Shown here piece after piece: positions 39,144 through 48,000 of a DNA stretch of 64,000 nucleotides (position 1 is its first letter; each line of letters starts with the position of its first letter). The stretch covers positions 18,589 to 82,588 of the forward strand of contig CALRPI020000014.1 of assembly GCA_943370025.1 (NCBI GenBank), in the 5' to 3' direction. This DNA comes from JAAUUE01 sp943370025. Its GTDB lineage: Bacteria > Cyanobacteriota > Cyanobacteriia > Cyanobacteriales > JAAUUE01. The position numbers and the translations under genes are program-made. A model generated the notes under the pieces. It had not been told where the DNA came from. It was given only the letters and a program-made list of their open reading frames with translations, and made no database searches.

Positions 39144-40469
39144 ATGCAGGAAAACCATGGAGATCAGGGTGACTCTTTATCTAGGTCTGGTAGCTTAGAA
39201 ACTGTAGAAATGTTGCCCGATCGCTATCAATATCAAAAAACTCTGGGCAACAAAGCTGGCAGAACTACAGTTCTTGCGGTTGATCAACAAACAGGCAATC
39301 AAGTAGTCGTTAAACTCTTGACTTTTAGTGATGAGTTTCAATGGGAAGATTTACGTTTATTTGAAAGAGAGACAGCAACCCTGCGATCGCTCGACCATCC
39401 CGCTATTCCTCGATACCTCGATAGTTTTGAAATGGAGACTAGCCAAGGTAAAAGCCTTGCCCTTGTTCAGAGCTATATTCCTGCCCAATCTCTAGAGGAA
39501 TATTTGCAAGCAGGTAGGCAATTTGAGGAGGCAGATGTTCGGGAATTATTAAATGCTTTATTGGATATTTTGGTCTATTTGCACGATCGCCATCCTCCAG
39601 TAATTCATCGAGATATTAAGCCTAGTAATATTCTTTTGAGCGATCGATCGGGGCATAGCGTCGGTCAGGTTTATCTAGTGGATTTCGGCTCGGTACAAAC
39701 ACTGGCAACAAGAGCCGGACAGACCATGACTGTCGTGGGAACTTATGGCTATATGCCACCTGAGCAATTTGGTGGCAGTGCGGTTCCGGCTTCAGATATT
39801 TATAGTTTGGGTTGCACTGCCCTGAGATTAATCACTGGTAGCCATCCCGGAGATTTACCCCAGAGAGATTTACAAATTCAATTTGCTCAATATACAGACC
39901 TCAGTTCTAGCCTGACCAAATGGCTCCAAAAAGCTACCCATCCCAGCTTATATCAACGATTTTCCCAAGCTCTCACAGCAAAGGAAAGATTAAATCAACC
40001 CATTAAGCTCTATCAGGAACTCCCTCCCCTATCCCCTGAAGTACCCATGACCATACAACTTCTGTTCTGGAATTTTCTCTGGCGCAGTACCGTCATGGGA
40101 ACTTTAACTGGAACCATTTATGGTGGCATATTTGGCACAGCTCTTTATCCGGGAATTGGTACTGTGTTTGGTGGTGCGTCTGGTGGTATGGCTGGATTTC
40201 TTTTAGGATTAGTCAATGGAATCATGTCAGTAGTCTTCACCTATTTTCTGCCTAATAAGGAAAAATATTATCCCCATCGCTTGGGGGTAGTAGGATTTTT
40301 TGGATGTTTGACTTGCTTTGCTGTATTTTCTGGATTATCCAGTTCATCTGATAAAGGAGGATTACTCAACCTTCTCACTTCTATGGGTATCCCCGTATTA
40401 ATTGCCGCTGTATCCATGGGGTTGATTAGCTACTACATTGCCCGCTGGCATCAGAAAAAAATTGGGTAA
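39144..40469 (+). CDS. Eukaryotic-type Ser/Thr protein kinase with C-terminal membrane domain
   Basis: 441 aa. Kinase domain about 26-285: VVVKLL (ATP lysine), catalytic loop VIHRDIKPSNILL (about 153-165), VDFGSV (DFG), activation segment TVVGTYGYMPPEQFGG. The glycine-rich loop is degenerate (LGNKAGRTTV). Residues 300-440 hold four hydrophobic helices with Gly-rich TGTIYGGIFGTALYPGIGT, probably membrane-embedded. AAGAGGT supports the ATG. A similar kinase follows, so this is a tandem pair. Substrates unknown. Confidence 0.9.
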   Translation: MQENHGDQGDSLSRSGSLETVEMLPDRYQYQKTLGNKAGRTTVLAVDQQTGNQVVVKLLTFSDEFQWEDLRLFERETATLRSLDHPAIPRYLDSFEMETSQGKSLALVQSYIPAQSLEEYLQAGRQFEEADVRELLNALLDILVYLHDRHPPVIHRDIKPSNILLSDRSGHSVGQVYLVDFGSVQTLATRAGQTMTVVGTYGYMPPEQFGGSAVPASDIYSLGCTALRLITGSHPGDLPQRDLQIQFAQYTDLSSSLTKWLQKATHPSLYQRFSQALTAKERLNQPIKLYQELPPLSPEVPMTIQLLFWNFLWRSTVMGTLTGTIYGGIFGTALYPGIGTVFGGASGGMAGFLLGLVNGIMSVVFTYFLPNKEKYYPHRLGVVGFFGCLTCFAVFSGLSSSSDKGGLLNLLTSMGIPVLIAAVSMGLISYYIARWHQKKIG

Positions 40470-40514
40470 GCGGCTATTAATTTTCCGCCGGAGGCGGAAA
40501 ATTAATAGCCGCTT
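40468..40514. repeat. Perfect 22-bp hairpin between two kinase genes
   Basis: The arm 40468-40489 (begins AAGCGGCTATTAATTTTCCG) pairs with 40493-40514 with no mismatch around a GGA loop. It begins on the stop codon of the upstream kinase. ATGACCTCTAA immediately downstream matches a family C end. It may reduce read-through into the second kinase. Confidence 0.75.
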
Positions 40515-40544
40515 CAAATGACCTCTAAAGATTGGGTAAAAATT

Positions 40545-41957
40545 ATGGAAGGAAAACTATTAGGCGATCGCTACTTGCTCCAGCAACAACTTGGTCTTGG
40601 CAGAAAGACCTTCTTAGCTCTCGATAAACTAGCCACGGATATCACCCATAATTCTGTAGTTGTCAAACTTCTTAGCTTAGGCAATAACTTCTCTTGGCAA
40701 CACCTAAAACTATTTACCAGAGAAGCCGAAACCCTAAAGAAATTAAACCATCCAGCTATTCCCCGATATTTAGACTATCTAGAAATAGATGAATCAGATT
40801 TCAAAGGTTTTGCTCTAGTCCAAACTTATATAGAAGCAGAAAATCTAGAACAGTGCCTGAAGACTGGCAGGACTTTCTCAGAAGCCGAAGTCAAACAAAT
40901 TGCCCAAGCTTTATTAGATACTTTGATTTATTTGCAATCTCAAAATCCAGCGATTATTCATCGAGATATTAAGCCGAGTAATATTCTGTTGGCTAATCGA
41001 TCGGCTCATCATGTCGGCGATGTGTATTTAGTCGATTTTGGTTCTGTGCAACACTTGGCTGCCCAAGAAGGTGGAACGATTACTGTAGTAGGAACCTATG
41101 GCTACATGCCCCCAGAACAATTTGGCGGCAGAACTAATCCAGCTACAGATTTGTATGGCTTAGGAGCGACCTTGATTTATTTAGCTACGGGTAGACATCC
41201 AACAGAATTACCCCAAGATAATCTGCGGATTCAATTTGCATCATTTGTTAATCTCAGTCCGGCTTTTAGGGATTGGTTAGAATGGTTGACAGAACCCAGT
41301 TTAGAACAACGTCTGACTACGGCTGCCCAAGCTTTGGAAGTGTTGAATAATCAAAAAGTTCGACCAGTGATCGCTCCCATCATTGAATCATCTGCCTTAG
41401 CAGAATCCAACGATAATTTTGCCCTGAAGCCCGAATATACAGATGTCGTTTGCAAAAAAAGTACTGAATATATTGAATTTATGATCCCCACTCCGGGTCT
41501 AGGTTTTGCTATTTTAGGTTTGGTATCCTTCATAATTCCTCTGGTTTTAAGTATTGGTAGTAATTCCCTCGGTTTATTTCAAGGCAGCAAACTTTTAGTA
41601 GTATTGGCGTTGCTATTTGGTGCAGCGGTTGTCTTTGCCCTGATCTTTAGCTATTTTGGCAAGATTAAGCTGCGAATCGATCGCCAGCAAATCAGCCTCA
41701 AAAAAGAACTCTGGGGCTTTAAGGCAAATATGTTACCGCCCAGTAGTATCCTAACTATTCAATCCATTAAAAAATTTGCCGCAGCTTATGGCAAAGATGC
41801 CCAAGGAAACACCGTTTGGCTAAATAGTGTATTAGAGATTGTGGCGGGTTCCCGTAGATATTCTCTTAACTCCGTTTATAAGTTAAATATGCGGGAAATT
41901 GATTGGATTGCTGCCGAAATTAGCGAGTGGTTAGATCTACCGATTAATTTTCCCTAG
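40545..41957 (+). CDS. Eukaryotic-type Ser/Thr protein kinase with two-helix membrane segment
   Basis: 470 aa from ATG 40545; a start at 40518 lies in repeat sequence and is less likely. Kinase domain 9-270: glycine-rich loop QLGLGRKTFLALD, VVVKLL, IIHRDIKPSNILL (about 137-149), VDFGSV, TVVGTYGYMPPEQFGG. Two membrane helices follow at about 320-345 and 352-375, then a PH-like or DUF-type C-terminal domain (KLRIDRQQISLKKELWGFKA). About half the kinase domain is closely similar to the preceding gene, so the pair arose by duplication. Confidence 0.9.
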   Translation: MEGKLLGDRYLLQQQLGLGRKTFLALDKLATDITHNSVVVKLLSLGNNFSWQHLKLFTREAETLKKLNHPAIPRYLDYLEIDESDFKGFALVQTYIEAENLEQCLKTGRTFSEAEVKQIAQALLDTLIYLQSQNPAIIHRDIKPSNILLANRSAHHVGDVYLVDFGSVQHLAAQEGGTITVVGTYGYMPPEQFGGRTNPATDLYGLGATLIYLATGRHPTELPQDNLRIQFASFVNLSPAFRDWLEWLTEPSLEQRLTTAAQALEVLNNQKVRPVIAPIIESSALAESNDNFALKPEYTDVVCKKSTEYIEFMIPTPGLGFAILGLVSFIIPLVLSIGSNSLGLFQGSKLLVVLALLFGAAVVFALIFSYFGKIKLRIDRQQISLKKELWGFKANMLPPSSILTIQSIKKFAAAYGKDAQGNTVWLNSVLEIVAGSRRYSLNSVYKLNMREIDWIAAEISEWLDLPINFP

Positions 41958-41989
41958 AGAAAAGTACGGAAATCTCTAACTCAATCCTG

Positions 41990-41995
41990 TATAAT
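41990..41995 (+). promoter_or_regulatory. Possible -10 hexamer of the TPR-protein genes
   Basis: A perfect TATAAT about 100 bp before the start at 42098. No convincing -35 at the right distance, so confidence is low. Confidence 0.35.
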
Positions 41996-42097
41996 CATCT
42001 AGCCATGTCTTGAGGATCTTGCCGGGGTAATATCTGCATAACAAGACTCTGTGTCGCAAGACAGGGCATTGATTAAAAGAATAGCTAACATTTTTGC

Positions 42098-43174
42098 ATG
42101 AGTATTTCTATTTCTTCTGTCGGTAAAACCCTTAGCTGTTTGTTAGTCGTGGCAAGCTGTGGTTGGGTAATTCCCGCCACAGCCCAAACTACTGGTAGCA
42201 ATAGCCGGGATAATCTTAGTCGGGACATCTTGATTGCCCAAGCTCCCACTTCTAGCTTGCAACAACAAGCCGAAATTGCCTACACCCAAGGGGATGCGGC
42301 TAGAGCAGTTTTTCTCTATTCTCAACTCCTCCAACAACAACCCAACAACTATCAGTTCCAAATCCGCACCGCGATCGCTCTCCTCAATGCCGGCCCCGAA
42401 TATATCACCCAGAGCTATGCGGCGTTCCAAAGAGCCAAAGAACTGAACCCCAATATTGATGAGCCTTGGATTTTTCTGGGAAAAATTGACGAAGCTTTTG
42501 AAAGACCTGCTGAAGCTTTAGCGAACTACCAAAGAGCTTTTCAACTTAACCCCGCCAACCAAGAAGCATTTTCTGGCACCCAACGCCTCCAATCCCAAGC
42601 TCCCCTACCCAGCTTTGCTGAGGATTTATTTACGATCGAGAAAAGACCCCTAGCGGAATATATCGCCGCAGTAGAGCCAAACTCTCGTCTCCTCCAAGGA
42701 TTACGCGCCCAGCAGTCGATCGTCCAAAGTCAATCTGCCCGCAGCCTCTTGCCTAGTGTGGGGATTGGTTACAGTCGCTCTGGTTTTGACAGCACTTCCC
42801 TCAGTCCCCAAGCTCCCACCTTCTGTGCCGATCAAGAAACTTGTGTCGTGAAACTAGAAAGGGGTTTTAGCTACGGTAGTTCCGATAACTACAGCATAAG
42901 TTTAGGCTGGAGTTTAGGGGATATATTTTTCAATGAAAATAACCTCCGCTCTAGGGCTTACGAAGATGATATTGCCACTAATCTCCGCAACTTGCAGCTA
43001 GAAACCCAGCGCTTATTTGCCTTGCGGGGGAGTTTGATTGAGGAATTCCGTCAGTTGGCATGGCAGGCAGCTCTCAACCCCGCTGATCGCACTGTTCGGT
43101 ACAACCGCCGCGATCGCTACCTGCAAATTCTCTACATTACCCAACAAATTCACAGCATCACTGGACTGTACTAA
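42098..43174 (+). CDS. Secreted TPR protein, tandem paralogue 1
   Basis: 358 aa. Signal peptide about 1-29 (LSCLLVVASCGWVIPATAQ), then a TPR region (AEIAYTQGDAARAVFLYSQL, LNPNIDEPWIFLGKI, ANYQRAFQLNPANQEA), and a C-terminal 170-residue domain with strand-like GFSYGSSDNYSISLGWSLGD and a helical segment, QTQRLFALRGSLIEEFRQLA in outline. That part recalls half of a TolC-type outer-membrane factor, but I am not certain. Probably periplasmic or outer-membrane associated. A close paralogue follows after 89 bp with a near-identical leader. Confidence 0.72.
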   Translation: MSISISSVGKTLSCLLVVASCGWVIPATAQTTGSNSRDNLSRDILIAQAPTSSLQQQAEIAYTQGDAARAVFLYSQLLQQQPNNYQFQIRTAIALLNAGPEYITQSYAAFQRAKELNPNIDEPWIFLGKIDEAFERPAEALANYQRAFQLNPANQEAFSGTQRLQSQAPLPSFAEDLFTIEKRPLAEYIAAVEPNSRLLQGLRAQQSIVQSQSARSLLPSVGIGYSRSGFDSTSLSPQAPTFCADQETCVVKLERGFSYGSSDNYSISLGWSLGDIFFNENNLRSRAYEDDIATNLRNLQLETQRLFALRGSLIEEFRQLAWQAALNPADRTVRYNRRDRYLQILYITQQIHSITGLY

Positions 43175-43263
43175 ATATTTTGGGCTCAATGGTAGCTTAA
43201 AGTTTGTAGTGCAAAACCCAAGGTTGGTTCTGTTGATTTTCAAGAATAGCTAACATTTTTTGC

Positions 43264-44376
43264 ATGAGTATTCCTATCTCCTTTGTTTCTCAAACCCTTG
43301 GCAAAACTATTGGTAAAGCCTTTGGTAAAACCCTTGGTTCTCTATTAGTTGTTACAAGCTGTGGCTGGCTCACCCCAGGTGCCGCCCAGGCAATGAATGA
43401 AACTCCTTTAGTTACCCAAATAGTCACCCCAGCTCCTGTCTCCAATCCTCCGGTTAATAGCTTGGAGCAAAGGGCAAATGCTGCCTATGTAGCAGGAGAG
43501 GCTGATCTAGCCGTCAATCTCTATTCTCAGCTACTCCAGCAGCAGCCCAATAGCTACTTATTTCAGGTACGACTAGCAGTAGCTATGCTCAATGCGGGAC
43601 CAGAGTACATGAGCCGCAGCTATGAGGCATTCCAGAAGGCAAGGGATCTCCGCCCCGATGTGGATGAACCCCTGATTTACTTGGGACAGTTAGAAGAATC
43701 TCTAGAACAACCAGCCAAGGCTTTGGCTAACTATCAGAAAGCCTATGAGCTGAACCCGGCTAACCAAGATGCCTTTATTGGCATTCAACGCCTCCAAGCT
43801 CAGGCAGCTTTACCCGCGATGCCAGAAGGTTTGGAGGTAATTGAGCAAAGGAAGTTGGCTGACTACTTAGCGGCGATCGAGCCAAATTCTCGCCTCTTGC
43901 AGGGGCTACGGGAACAGCAATCAATTATTCGCAGTTTTGCTTGGCGCAGTGCTTTGCCGAATCTCAACCTGAGTTATGCGTGGACTAGTTTTACTAGTAA
44001 TTCTCCTTCCAATGTGGCAGACCCCTGCATTGGAGGTCGTCGGCAATCTAATCAGCAGATCTGCGGTGATGGGACAGGAAATTCTAACGGTTTTACCATT
44101 GGGGTGAACTGGAATTTGACGGAATTATTTGTTAATAGTAATCAATTGCGTCTCCGGGGATATGAAGACAAGATTCAGGAAAATCTCCAAGAACTAGAAA
44201 CAGAAACTCAACGCCTATTTGCAGTCAGGAGAAGCTTACTAGAAGAGTTTCGCCAGTTTGCATGGCAAGCAGCTCTCGAACCTAGCGATCGGAATATTCG
44301 TTACAACCGTCGCAATCGCTATCTACAAATTCTCTACGTTAGCCAACAAATCTATAGTATCACTGGACTATATTGA
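43264..44376 (+). CDS. Secreted TPR protein, tandem paralogue 2
   Basis: 370 aa. Signal peptide (SLLVVTSCGWLTPGAAQA), two or three TPRs, and the same C-terminal domain ending RYNRRNRYLQILYVSQQIYS, ITGLY as paralogue 1. It has a longer N-terminus with GKTIGKAFGKTLG and a different loop in the C-terminal domain (CIGGRRQSNQQICGDG, a possible disulfide). AATAGCTAACATTTTTTGCA before its ATG nearly repeats the sequence before paralogue 1, so the duplicated unit included the leader. Confidence 0.72.
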   Translation: MSIPISFVSQTLGKTIGKAFGKTLGSLLVVTSCGWLTPGAAQAMNETPLVTQIVTPAPVSNPPVNSLEQRANAAYVAGEADLAVNLYSQLLQQQPNSYLFQVRLAVAMLNAGPEYMSRSYEAFQKARDLRPDVDEPLIYLGQLEESLEQPAKALANYQKAYELNPANQDAFIGIQRLQAQAALPAMPEGLEVIEQRKLADYLAAIEPNSRLLQGLREQQSIIRSFAWRSALPNLNLSYAWTSFTSNSPSNVADPCIGGRRQSNQQICGDGTGNSNGFTIGVNWNLTELFVNSNQLRLRGYEDKIQENLQELETETQRLFAVRRSLLEEFRQFAWQAALEPSDRNIRYNRRNRYLQILYVSQQIYSITGLY

Positions 44377-44472
44377 CTATATATAGGAAGTGCCATTCTA
44401 AATTCAAATAGGATCGCCATAGTTAAGACAGGAACATTTGGGAGGGCTTCGGCTACACTCAGCCCTCCCAAT

Positions 44473-44901
44473 TTATTTCTCGCCATGAATATGAATAACT
44501 AGCTCTCGATCATGACGATGCGATCGATGTTCCCAAAGATAAATTCCCTGCCAAGTTCCTAATACTAATCTACCTTGAGCAACGGGAATTTGTTCTGAAG
44601 TATGGGTTAAAACAGTGCGAATATGGGCTGGCATATCATCGTTTCCTTCGGCACTATGAATATAACTTCTGCCATCTTCGGGAACTAGCTTACTAAAGAA
44701 ATTAGCCAAATCCTGTAACACATCAGGATCGGCATTTTCTTGAATGATCAAACTAGCCGAAGTATGCCGCAGAAAAAGATGACAAATCCCCATGCGGATA
44801 CCTGAATCCTCCACTGCTTCCTGCACCTTATGGGTAATCCGCGTAAACCCTTTAGCCGTAGTCGTCACTTTTAATAATTTCTGATAATGGGTCATAATCA
44901 T
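44473..44901 (-). CDS. YjbQ family protein (secondary thiamine-phosphate synthase-like)
   Basis: 142 aa. HLFLRHTSASLIIQENADPD, DDMPAHIRTVLTHTSEQIPV, GTWQGIYLWEHR are the UPF0047/YjbQ signatures, with the conserved His, Asp and Glu cluster. Members can replace thiamine-phosphate synthase weakly; the true role is unclear. Start ATG 44901; the next ATG (44895, MTHYQK) is also plausible. Confidence 0.9.
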   Translation of the reverse strand: MIMTHYQKLLKVTTTAKGFTRITHKVQEAVEDSGIRMGICHLFLRHTSASLIIQENADPDVLQDLANFFSKLVPEDGRSYIHSAEGNDDMPAHIRTVLTHTSEQIPVAQGRLVLGTWQGIYLWEHRSHRHDRELVIHIHGEK

Positions 44902-44931
44902 TTACTCACTAAATCATTTTATGGTTTTGGT

Positions 44932-45021
44932 CTAGCAATCCTAAATCATTTGTAGATTTTTGAGGTTTGAGAGAGACGCACCCGAAGGGTGCGTCTCTCT
45001 CAAACCATTTAGGAATGGTAT
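44932..45021. repeat. Family D palindromic repeat, copy 5
   Basis: CTAGCAATCCTAAATCATTT at the left and CATTTAGGAATGGTATA at the right, hairpin GGTTTGAGAGAGACGCACCC. It ends 1 bp before the stop codon of the NRPS gene, so it may terminate that operon. Confidence 0.7.
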
Positions 45022-45022
45022 A

Positions 45023-48000
45023 TCAGAGTTTGGTATTGAATTGCTCTAGATAGGCTTTGAGCTTTTTACCCAAGATAGCAACGTAGGGTTCCTCTAACAT
45101 TGTGCCGTGATGACCGGGAATATCATTAATTATTTCCAGATCCTGAGCAAAGATCGCCCAGCCTAGGCTGGGGCTATGGTAGGTGTTGGTAGGGCGCTCG
45201 ATCGTCTCAAATATGACTACTTTCCCTTGGTAGGACTGGGGTTGATATCGCAGTAGGGATTGGTAGTTGGTGGATTCTAGTTTGACGAGGTGAGGGGCGA
45301 TCGCATCGGGGTTGGCTTGCCCTTGGAGATGACACCGCAAGGCTTTGAGTTTGGCTTTAGTAGCCTTGATCTTCAAATCCCAACGATGGTGGAAATAGCC
45401 CCATTGCTCTGGCAGACTGAGCTTCTGGAGATTCGCATTGTGGAGGCGGAATTTCTCTAGCAATGGTGGTTTTCCTTGGCGCAAAATTATCGGGTTAATG
45501 GCATCAAAGAAAATAACTGCCGCTACTTCCTGTCCAGACTGCTTGAGTTGTTGAGCAATTTCATAGGCGACTGCCCCTCCAAAGGAATAACCAGCCAAAA
45601 GATAAGGTCCTTGGGGTTGGATAGTTTTGATCTCTTGCAGATAATTACTAGCCATGGTGGGGATATTGTCGATCGTCTCTTCTTTGCCATCTAAGCCCCT
45701 AGATTGCAACCCATAGACTGGCTGATCTGTCCCTAGATAGGGAGCAAGAGTCCGGTAACATAGCACATTTCCTCCCCCCGGATGAATACAAAACAGAGGA
45801 ATCTTATTACCTTGGGGTTGAATAGGAATTAAGCTCAACCAAGAAGGCGACCATTCTTGATTACGGATAATCTTGGCAAGTTCTTCAATGGTGGGAGCTT
45901 CATAGAGGATTGCCAAGGGTAAAGCCTTGCCAAAGGCTTCTTCAATTCTCAGAAATAGGCGGGCAGCCTTGAGGGAAGTTCCCCCCAAATCTTCAAAGAA
46001 GCGATCGCGGATACCAATCTTTTGCTTATCCAAAACCTGTGACCAGATTTCTACTAGTTGCTCTTCCACTCGATCGCGGGGCACAATAAGAGCTTTTTCC
46101 TGTCCCTGACTAATCTGTTGAGGATCTGGCAAAGATTTGCGATCGACCTTCCCCACCGCATTCAGGGGAAATTCTGGCAAGACAATAAAACTAGCTGGCA
46201 TCATGTAATCGGGCAGCTTGTGTTTGAGAAATTGGCGGAAATCTTCAAATAGTAGATAGTCACTACCGATCCGGGTATTGTTCTTGCTAACCGATAAATA
46301 TTCACTGTCCTCGGACAAAGTAATATAGGCAACTAAATACTTATCTCCCAAAGTATCTTCTTTTGCCAGCACAACTGTTTGTTGTACTTGGGGATGTTGC
46401 GCCAAGATAGATTCCACTTCCCCCAGTTCAATCCGGAAGCCCCGAATCTTTACTTGATTGTCTAAACGTCCCAAAAATTCAATATTGCCATCGGGCAGAT
46501 ACCGCACGGCATCCCCAGTTTTGTAGAGCTTGGATTCTATAGTGGGATTCTGACTAGTTAGATTCTGGGGACTTGCCAACTGTTTGCTGTTAACTGTTAA
46601 CTGATCACTGTCAACTGATAAAGGATTGGGAATAAATCTTTCGGCAGTCAAATCTGGTCGATCGAGATAACCCCGCGCCAAACCATCACCACCAATATAC
46701 AACTCACCCTGCACCCCGATAGGAACTGGTTGGAGTTGGCGATCGAGAATATAAACTTGGGTATTGGAGATCGGGCGACCAATAGGGATCGATTTTTCTG
46801 GAGTCGCCTCTTTAATCGGGTGACAGCAGGTAAAGGTGGTATTCTCCGTGGGTCCATAGCCATTAATTAATTGGCAGTGGGGATGGGCTTGCAAGAATTT
46901 CTGGACTTGAGGCACAGACAAAATATCTCCCCCCGCCAGTAACTGCTGGAGGGGCTGGAGATCCCCCAACCTTTCATCCACCATCAGATGAAATAATCCC
47001 GCCGTTAGCCAGAGGATATTGACTTGATATTTTTGAATAATCTGCCCCAATTCCGTCAGGGATAGTTTATGGGAGGGAGGGATGACTAATTTTGCCCCAT
47101 TCAGCAAACTGCCCCAAATTTCTAGGGTCGAGGCATCAAAGGCGATCGGCGCAAGTTGCAGAAAGACCCCTTGGCTATCTAACCGAGCATAATTATTTTC
47201 TTTGACTAACCTAACCACCCCTCGATGGGTGACGCAAACTCCCTTGGGTTGTCCGGTGGAGCCACTGGTGTACATGATGTAAGCCAGATTATCGGCAGTA
47301 ATTGAGTCTTGGGAAAGGTCTGTCACTGAGTTTTGCCGAAGTGTGCTCACTGAGCGAAGCCGAAGTGTTGCATCTTGTCCCTCTACTGGATCAGAATTAG
47401 CCAAATTTTCATAACTGAATTGACTGATTAATTCGCGACAGTTATCAAGACAGATCACTTTTGCCTGATGGGGTGGGAGTTTGGTCGCTAATTGGGAATC
47501 TATTAAGAGAATTTGCACCTGAGCATTGGCAAACATGAAAGCCAAACGCTCTGGGGGATAGGCGGGATCAAGTGGCACGTATACGCCGCCTGCTTTCAAG
47601 ATGGCAAGGGTGGCGACAATCATGGCGATCGATCGCTCTAGACAAAGCCCCACTGTAATTTCTGGCTGCACCCCCAAGGTTTTTAGGTAATGGGCAAGTT
47701 GATTTGCCTGATGGTTGAGTTCTTGGTAGGTAAGTTGTTGGCGATCGAAAACTATGGCAACTGCATCAGGAGTTTGCTCTACTTGCGCCTCGAACAATTC
47801 ATGAATAGTAGCATTTCTGGGATAGTTAGTTTCGGTTTGATTCCAGTTTTGTAACAGTCTTTGCTCTGGTTCGGGTATCAAAGGTAAATGAGTGATTTTC
47901 CCTTGGGGGTTGGCTATAATCCCCTCTAGCAAAGTCTGGAAATGTCCCGCCATCCGGGTAATCGTACTGTTATCAAACAGATCCGTATTGTATTCCCAAT

